From DATBDE01 sp036270095 (lineage in GTDB: Bacteria; Actinomycetota; Thermoleophilia; Solirubrobacterales; Solirubrobacteraceae): a stretch of 16,843 nt of DNA. The translations under genes were made by a program, and so were the position numbers. Positions within the stretch are counted from its first letter, which is position 1. Each line of letters begins with the position of its first letter. Location of the stretch: contig DATBDE010000099.1 in NCBI GenBank assembly GCA_036270095.1, forward strand, positions 1 through 16,843, in the 5' to 3' direction. The notes under the pieces were generated by a model that did not search any database, was not told the DNA's origin, and saw nothing but the letters and a program-made list of their open reading frames with translations. Of the stretch, positions 12,799 through 16,843 are shown one piece after another.

Positions 12799-14928
12799 CT
12801 ACCCCGTCGGGACCGGGCCCACCTTGATCCGCACCGGGCCGGTGCCGGACCGGAAGGTCAGGCGGGCGCGGGTCAAGTGGGGATCGACGGCCGAGGCGTA
12901 GCCCGCGCGCAAGTGGACCCCGGCCCGGCCGCTCCAGGACACGATCGACTCGTGGCCGGTGATCGCGTGCCGGCGGCGGTCGGGCTTCTTCGTGCCCGGG
13001 AAGAAGGCCGAGTACCGGATCACGTCGCCGGCCTGGCGCGGGAAGGTCATGCGGATCCCGTCGTCGGTCGGCGCGAACACGAAGGTCACCCCGCTGCGCA
13101 CGATGGCCCCCGCGCCGGTGCGCCACCCGCCGGTGACCTCGACGGCGCCGTCCGAGCGGATCTGCATCGAGTCGCCGTAGGGCACGGCCGCGCTGCCGTC
13201 GGGCAGCATGAGCTGTGGGCCGGCCGAGTCGGGCGGGCCGGTTGAGAGCTCGGACGCCGGTACGTGGCCCGCCGCCGCGGTGGTGGCCTCCGGTGACGCG
13301 GTCGCCGACCCGGAACCCGACGCGGTGTCCGTCGGCGCGTAGCGCGAGCCCGGCGACTGCCCGGCGGCGTCGGTGGAGGTGTCGGGCGACGGCGGGCGCA
13401 GGTCGGAGAGCGGCACGCCCGTGTTGGGCCGCACCGGCATCAGGTCGATCCACTGGCCGCCGCGCCGCAGCTTGGCCACCTGGATGCCGAAGTCATAGCG
13501 GAGGTCGTCGGGCCGGTTGGTCGAGGGCATCATGCGCAGCCCGAACCAGACGTTGCCGCGACGCACCACCGCGATGCGCGCGTCGCGCACCGACAGCTGC
13601 ACGCCGCCGTTGCGGTCCGAGCCGATCTGCGCGCCCACCCGCGGGTTCGTGCGCAGCTCGGGCTGCAGCCAGTTGAGCATCATCAGCGTGATCCCGGTGA
13701 ACGACGGGCCGCCCGCGTTGCCGTCCATCCCCGGCGCGGCGTGCGAGAGCGCCTTGCGCACCGCCGGCGTGATGTAGAGGCCGCGCGGCCCAGTCCCGTA
13801 GGCGGTCTTGAGGCGGTTCAGCGCCCGCTCGGTCAAGGCGCGCATGGCGAGCGCGCGCCGGCCGACCATGTCGGGCAGGTTCGCGGCCGCAGCGGCGCCG
13901 TAGGCGGTGGCGGCCACGCCCCAGGACTCTTCCTGCGAGCGCCCGTACCAGCCGAGGTCGCCGTCGGGGGCGGTCAGCCACCACGAGGCCTGCGCGACCT
14001 CCTTGAGCGTCTCCCGCGCCGCCGGGGACGCGCGCCGCCCGAGCAGGTGGATCGCCCGCGCGTACATGCCCAGCGAGAGCCCCTGGTAGGAGAGCGGGTT
14101 GTCGGGCGGATCGGAGAGCACGAACGTGCGCCGGCCGCGCACGTCGACGCGGTTCATCCCCGCCATCTGTGGCACGCGCACGTTGATGAGGTTCTCCACC
14201 GCCTGCATCGCCCCGGTCTGGTTGCCCACCACCGTGGTCGTGTCGGGCGAGGTCAGACCGCTCCGCGTCAGCTCGAGCACGGCGACGGCGTCCGCCAGGT
14301 AGTGGTTGTCGTAGGGGTGCTGGCCCGAGAGCTCCTTGAACCGCCGCGTCTCGAGGAATCGCTCCCAGCGCGGGCGCACGTGCCGGAACACCGGGTCGTG
14401 GCGCAGCGAGCGCCGGGCGATGTTGTAGGCGGCCGCGATGGACAGGTTCTCGAATACGCTCGGGCGCGCGTGGTGCACGGCCTTGCGCACCGCGAACGAG
14501 ATTGCCTTCAGCCCGGCGTGGATCTGCGCTCGGTTCCCCGCGCGGGCGCCGGCCTGCAGCAGCGCGTAGCCCAGCGTCGCCTCGCCGTAGCGGGTGCCGC
14601 CGCCGAGGATGTTGCGGAAGCGCCCGTTGGGCTGCTGCAGCGAGGGCCAGGGCGCCGCGATCGCCGCGTCGACCCCGCTGGCCAGCCCCTCCAGGCTGGG
14701 CTGGGTCGCCTGTTTGGCCGTGGCGGCCACCGGCTTGGACCCGCCGCCCGCGCGCACCGCGACGTCGCGCGAGTCCGGGCCCTGGAGGACGATCAGCAGG
14801 GTCAGCAGCAGCGTGAGCGGCACCCCGATCATCAGCCGCGTGGGCCAGTCGAGGTTGGTCGGCCATGACCGCACCGGCGCCGAGGCCGGCGGCGATACGA
14901 CCTGGGCGTCTGAGGTGATCGCGCTCAT
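12799..14928 (-). CDS. Membrane-anchored protein resembling alpha/alpha-toroid polysaccharide lyases
   Basis: This 709-residue protein is not confidently assigned. A short cytosolic N-terminus precedes one membrane helix (about 31-49, RLMIGVPLTLLLTLLIVLQG), so the rest should lie outside. Residues about 75-425 are helical with Trp/Tyr-rich, evenly spaced segments: PSVFENLSIAAAYNIARR, HPYDNHYLADAVAVLEL (His204, Asn208, His209, Tyr210), DGDLGWYGRSQEESWG and MDGNAGGPSFTGITLMMLNW. This arrangement recalls the (alpha/alpha) toroid of alginate lyase/heparinase-type enzymes. A beta-rich region follows (443-500), then a low-complexity Ser/Thr/Pro/Ala linker (510-570), and a final beta-sandwich-like domain (575-709). 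A role in remodelling an extracellular polysaccharide is inference. The ATG at 14928 has no strong Shine-Dalgarno. It sits between rpmA and obgE, an unusual position. Confidence 0.75.
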   Translation of the reverse strand: MSAITSDAQVVSPPASAPVRSWPTNLDWPTRLMIGVPLTLLLTLLIVLQGPDSRDVAVRAGGGSKPVAATAKQATQPSLEGLASGVDAAIAAPWPSLQQPNGRFRNILGGGTRYGEATLGYALLQAGARAGNRAQIHAGLKAISFAVRKAVHHARPSVFENLSIAAAYNIARRSLRHDPVFRHVRPRWERFLETRRFKELSGQHPYDNHYLADAVAVLELTRSGLTSPDTTTVVGNQTGAMQAVENLINVRVPQMAGMNRVDVRGRRTFVLSDPPDNPLSYQGLSLGMYARAIHLLGRRASPAARETLKEVAQASWWLTAPDGDLGWYGRSQEESWGVAATAYGAAAAANLPDMVGRRALAMRALTERALNRLKTAYGTGPRGLYITPAVRKALSHAAPGMDGNAGGPSFTGITLMMLNWLQPELRTNPRVGAQIGSDRNGGVQLSVRDARIAVVRRGNVWFGLRMMPSTNRPDDLRYDFGIQVAKLRRGGQWIDLMPVRPNTGVPLSDLRPPSPDTSTDAAGQSPGSRYAPTDTASGSGSATASPEATTAAAGHVPASELSTGPPDSAGPQLMLPDGSAAVPYGDSMQIRSDGAVEVTGGWRTGAGAIVRSGVTFVFAPTDDGIRMTFPRQAGDVIRYSAFFPGTKKPDRRRHAITGHESIVSWSGRAGVHLRAGYASAVDPHLTRARLTFRSGTGPVRIKVGPVPTG

Positions 14929-14938
14929 ACGCTGACCG

Positions 14939-14957
14939 CCGAGCCATTCTGGCTCGG
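14939..14957 (-). terminator. Hairpin between rpmA and the lyase-like gene
   Basis: CCGAGCC (14939-14945) and GGCTCGG (14951-14957) form a 7-bp stem with a 5-nt loop, 20 bp after the rpmA stop and 10 bp before the lyase-like gene's ATG. It probably attenuates or ends the rng-rplU-rpmA transcript; no U-tract is visible. Confidence 0.45.
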
Positions 14958-14976
14958 GCCGTGGACTCCTGCGTTG

Positions 14977-15234
14977 CTACTCGTCTGCGGTGAGGACGCT
15001 GATCACGCGCCCGCGGCGTCCGCGCGTGAACTGCACGGTGCCCGCTCGCTGGGCGTAGATCGTGTCGTCCTTGCCGATCCCGGTCCCGTCACCGGGCCGA
15101 AACCGGGTCCCGCGCTGGCGCACGATGATCTCGCCGCCGGTCACGGTCTGTCCAGCGAAGAGCTTGACGCCCAGCCGCTTCGCGTTGGAGTCGCGGCCGT
15201 TCCGGCTCGAGCCGAGCCCCTTCTTATGCGCCAT
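14977..15234 (-). CDS. rpmA: Large ribosomal subunit protein bL27
   Basis: This 85-residue bL27 is a 50S protein whose N-terminus reaches the peptidyl transferase centre. The sequence is canonical: MAHKKGLGSSRNGRDSNAKR, then LGVKLFAGQTVTGGEIIVRQ, RGTRFRPG and VGIGKDDTIYA-like GTGIGKDDTIYAQ. There is no cleavable N-terminal extension of the Firmicutes type: Ala2-His3-Lys4 follow Met directly. The ATG at 15234 overlaps the rplU 3' end by 11 bp, and its Shine-Dalgarno (GAGGAGGGG) lies inside the rplU coding sequence. It is the last gene of the rng-rplU-rpmA unit. Confidence 0.98.
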   Translation of the reverse strand: MAHKKGLGSSRNGRDSNAKRLGVKLFAGQTVTGGEIIVRQRGTRFRPGDGTGIGKDDTIYAQRAGTVQFTRGRRGRVISVLTADE

Positions 15235-15601
15235 CTTCGGTCCCCTCCTCCTCCGTCTTCGCGGCGGCAGCCCCGCCGCCGCGCTTGGTCTGCAGCTTGA
15301 TCCCGGTCACCTCGATGCGCGTGAGGTCCTGCCGGTGCCCGGTGCGCTTCTTGGCCCGCTTCTTGGGCTTGAACCTCAGCACCCGGAGCTTCGGCCCGCG
15401 CTCGTGGCGGACGACCTTGGCCTCGACCTTGACCCGGCCCAGGTCGTCCATCTCCACGTCATCGTCGCCGTCGCCGCGATAGAGCAGCGGCTGGAGCGCG
15501 ACCTTGGCGCCCTCGTCCTCCCGCAGCCGCTCGACCAGGAGGGACTGTCCCTCCTGGACGCGGTACTGCTTGCCGCCGGTCTTGACGATCGCGTAGGTCA
15601 T
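15224..15601 (-). CDS. rplU: Large ribosomal subunit protein bL21
   Basis: This 125-residue bL21 is a 50S protein binding 23S rRNA. Core motifs are MTYAIVKTGGKQYRVQEGQ (1-19), GAKVALQPLL, VEAKVVRHERGPKL and the basic KPKKRAKKRTGHRQDLTRIEVTGI region. The family core is about 103 residues; here an Ala/Lys/Glu-rich C-terminal extension of about 20 residues (after GIKLQTK) reaches into rpmA. The ATG overlaps the upstream ribonuclease stop as ATGA, so rplU is translationally coupled to it, with no room for the usual rplU leader or promoter. The TAA stop lies 8 bp inside rpmA. Confidence 0.98.
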   Translation of the reverse strand: MTYAIVKTGGKQYRVQEGQSLLVERLREDEGAKVALQPLLYRGDGDDDVEMDDLGRVKVEAKVVRHERGPKLRVLRFKPKKRAKKRTGHRQDLTRIEVTGIKLQTKRGGGAAAAKTEEEGTEDGA

Positions 15602-16843
15602 GAGGATTCGGCCGTTGCACGGGACCGGCGCCGTCCGCCTCTGCGGCCCCGGCGCCGGGAAGAAGAGGATTGTAGAGGCTCGTCGCCGCCGTTCTCGGCA
15701 TCCACGAGCACGGCGCTGGCCGACGTGCGCCCCACCTCCTCGATGCGCACGAGGCGCTTCTCGCCCACGTGGCCGCCGCCGCCGGCCACCGAGATGATGT
15801 AGCCGTCGATCTTGGCGACGGCGTCGTCCTCGGTGTACATGTGCGGCTCGACGATGTGCACGAGCACCTCGTCGCCGCGCGCGAACGGCAGCGCCCGCTC
15901 CTCGACCTCGTCGACCGAGCCCTCCATGACCACGTCGAAGTGGTCGAGCGGCAGGCCCTCGGAGCCCTCGAAGTGGAACCGCTTGCCGGTCTCCTCCTCG
16001 AGCGTCCGTAGCGTGCGCCCGCCGTTGCCGGTCAGCTGCACCGACACGCGCGGGTTGACCTGGATGAGGAAGGCGGCGGGCTTGGGCCGCTCCTTGGCCA
16101 GCTCGTCCAAGCGCCGCTCGAGGTCGATGGCGATCGTCTCCTCGGACTTGATCACGCCCTCGCCGTCGCAGGTCGGGCAGGTCCGGGTCATGATCTCGCG
16201 CACGCCGTCGGTGACGTTCTGGCGCGTCATCTCGACCAGGCCCAGCGGCGAGATCTCGGCCGTGTAGGTCTTGGTCCGGTCCTCGTCGAGCGCCTTGCGC
16301 AGCGTCTTGAGCACCGCGTCGCGGTTGCGCGCCCGCGCCATGTCGATGAAGTCGATGACGATGATCCCGCCGATGTCGCGCAGCCGCAGCTGGCGCACGA
16401 CCTCCTCGGCGGCTTCGAGGTTGGTCTTGGTGATCGTGTCCTCGAGCCGGGCGGCACGGCCCTTGCCCGTGAACGAGCCGGTGTTGACGTCGATGACCGT
16501 CAGCGCCTCGGCGTAGTCGATCATCAGGTAGCCGCCGCTTTGCAGGTCGATCCGGCGCGAGAGGACCGAGTCGAACGCCTCCTCGACGCCCTCGGTCTCA
16601 AGCAGGGGCTTGGGCTCGGAGTAGAGCTCGACGAACTCGACGAGCTCGGGCGCGGTGCGGGTGAAAAAGCTCGTGACCCGGTGGTGCTGCTTGGGGTCGT
16701 CGATCACCGCCGAGTCGAACTCCTTGGTGAGGACGTCGCGCAGCACGCGGATCGAGAGGTCGGCCTCCTGGAACGCGAGCGCCGGCGCCTTCACCTGATC
16801 GGCGCGCTTCTCCATCACCTCATGCAGCTTGTGCAGGTAATCG
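15598..16843 (-). CDS. rng: Rne/Rng family ribonuclease, 3' part (runs off the window end)
   Basis: This is the catalytic and C-terminal part of an RNase E/G-type endoribonuclease, which cleaves single-stranded AU-rich RNA and processes rRNA. The frame is open to the window edge (DYLHKLHEV precedes the first GTG), so the true start is outside. The DNase I-like catalytic core has the two Mg2+-binding aspartates in ALTVIDVNTGS (Asp at 16489-16491) and IVIDFIDMARARN (Asp at 16351-16353). The Zn-link motif TCPTCDGEG follows (around 16170-16180). After the core, about 15700-15888 encodes GDEVLVHIVEPHMYTEDDAVAKI and GYIISV ... GEKRLVRIEEV, a TRAM-like beta-barrel. A short Ser then Arg-rich tail (SSSSRRRGRRGGRRRSR) probably binds RNA. 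Its TGA overlaps the rplU ATG. Confidence 0.96.
   Translation of the reverse strand, partial: DYLHKLHEVMEKRADQVKAPALAFQEADLSIRVLRDVLTKEFDSAVIDDPKQHHRVTSFFTRTAPELVEFVELYSEPKPLLETEGVEEAFDSVLSRRIDLQSGGYLMIDYAEALTVIDVNTGSFTGKGRAARLEDTITKTNLEAAEEVVRQLRLRDIGGIIVIDFIDMARARNRDAVLKTLRKALDEDRTKTYTAEISPLGLVEMTRQNVTDGVREIMTRTCPTCDGEGVIKSEETIAIDLERRLDELAKERPKPAAFLIQVNPRVSVQLTGNGGRTLRTLEEETGKRFHFEGSEGLPLDHFDVVMEGSVDEVEERALPFARGDEVLVHIVEPHMYTEDDAVAKIDGYIISVAGGGGHVGEKRLVRIEEVGRTSASAVLVDAENGGDEPLQSSSSRRRGRRGGRRRSRATAESS

Noticed and set aside
12652..13245. 197-codon plus-strand frame starting within the hairpin region
   Set aside because: It starts in the inverted repeat loop and then runs antisense to the lyase-like gene with Arg/Pro-rich composition.
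13493..14947. Second minus-strand frame over the lyase-like gene
   Set aside because: Overlapping shadow frame; the 12799-14928 frame has a membrane helix and sensible amino acid composition.
1..16843. tRNA, rRNA, insertion sequence, prophage or toxin-antitoxin genes
   Set aside because: No cloverleaf-like GTTCGA arms with acceptor pairing, no transposase, integrase or small toxin pair was recognised on either strand.

Overview
The window is very GC-rich, densely packed DNA from a Gram-positive-type bacterium. The gene content points to Actinomycetota, most likely Thermoleophilia/Solirubrobacterales. The reasons are the block rng-rplU-rpmA ... obgE-proB ... proA-nadD-rsfS, a secreted NHL-repeat protein with a FecR-like C-terminal region, an RTX-like extracellular calcium-binding protein, and the free use of GTG/TTG starts with 1-11 bp gene overlaps. 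The taxonomic placement is inference.

Layout. 1-547 (+) holds the 3' end of an RTX-like secreted protein whose frame is broken once. 544-2621 (-) is a three-gene operon: class II aldolase, PfkB-type sugar kinase and a SHOCT-domain protein. A short divergent spacer carrying a perfect 10+10 bp inverted repeat (2636-2672) separates it from a Tat-exported flavin amine oxidase (2710-4227, +). That gene overlaps by 1 bp a broken SMP-30/gluconolactonase-like propeller gene (4227-5313, +). On the minus strand, 5310-7518 is proA-nadD-rsfS, joined by 4-bp overlaps, and nadD appears to use a CTG start. A secreted six-repeat NHL protein (7612-9390, +) follows, then obgE-proB (9432-11796, -). Only 24 bp upstream of obgE an SDR oxidoreductase (11821-12513, +) starts in the opposite direction. 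The convergent spacer 12514-12798 holds four consecutive hairpin-forming inverted repeats. It is followed by a large membrane-anchored protein resembling an alpha/alpha-toroid polysaccharide lyase (12799-14928, -), and then rpmA, rplU and the 3' part of an RNase E/G gene (14977-16843, -).

How the genes fit together. The minus-strand housekeeping genes (RNase E/G, L21, L27, ObgE, ProB, ProA, NadD, RsfS) form a gene order widely conserved in actinobacteria, linking ribosome assembly and silencing with proline and NAD synthesis. Here it is interrupted twice: between rpmA and obgE by the lyase-like gene and the SDR, and between proB and proA by the NHL gene. The left 5.3 kb is accessory: sugar phosphate metabolism and secreted or exported enzymes. 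The most unusual items are the hairpin array at 12515-12729, the operator-like repeat at 2636-2672, the non-canonical nadD start, the C-terminal TRAM-like region on the RNase E/G, and the clustered disruptions of the propeller gene. No phage, insertion sequence, CRISPR array, tRNA or rRNA was recognised. No complete new multi-gene defence-type or biosynthetic system is evident.
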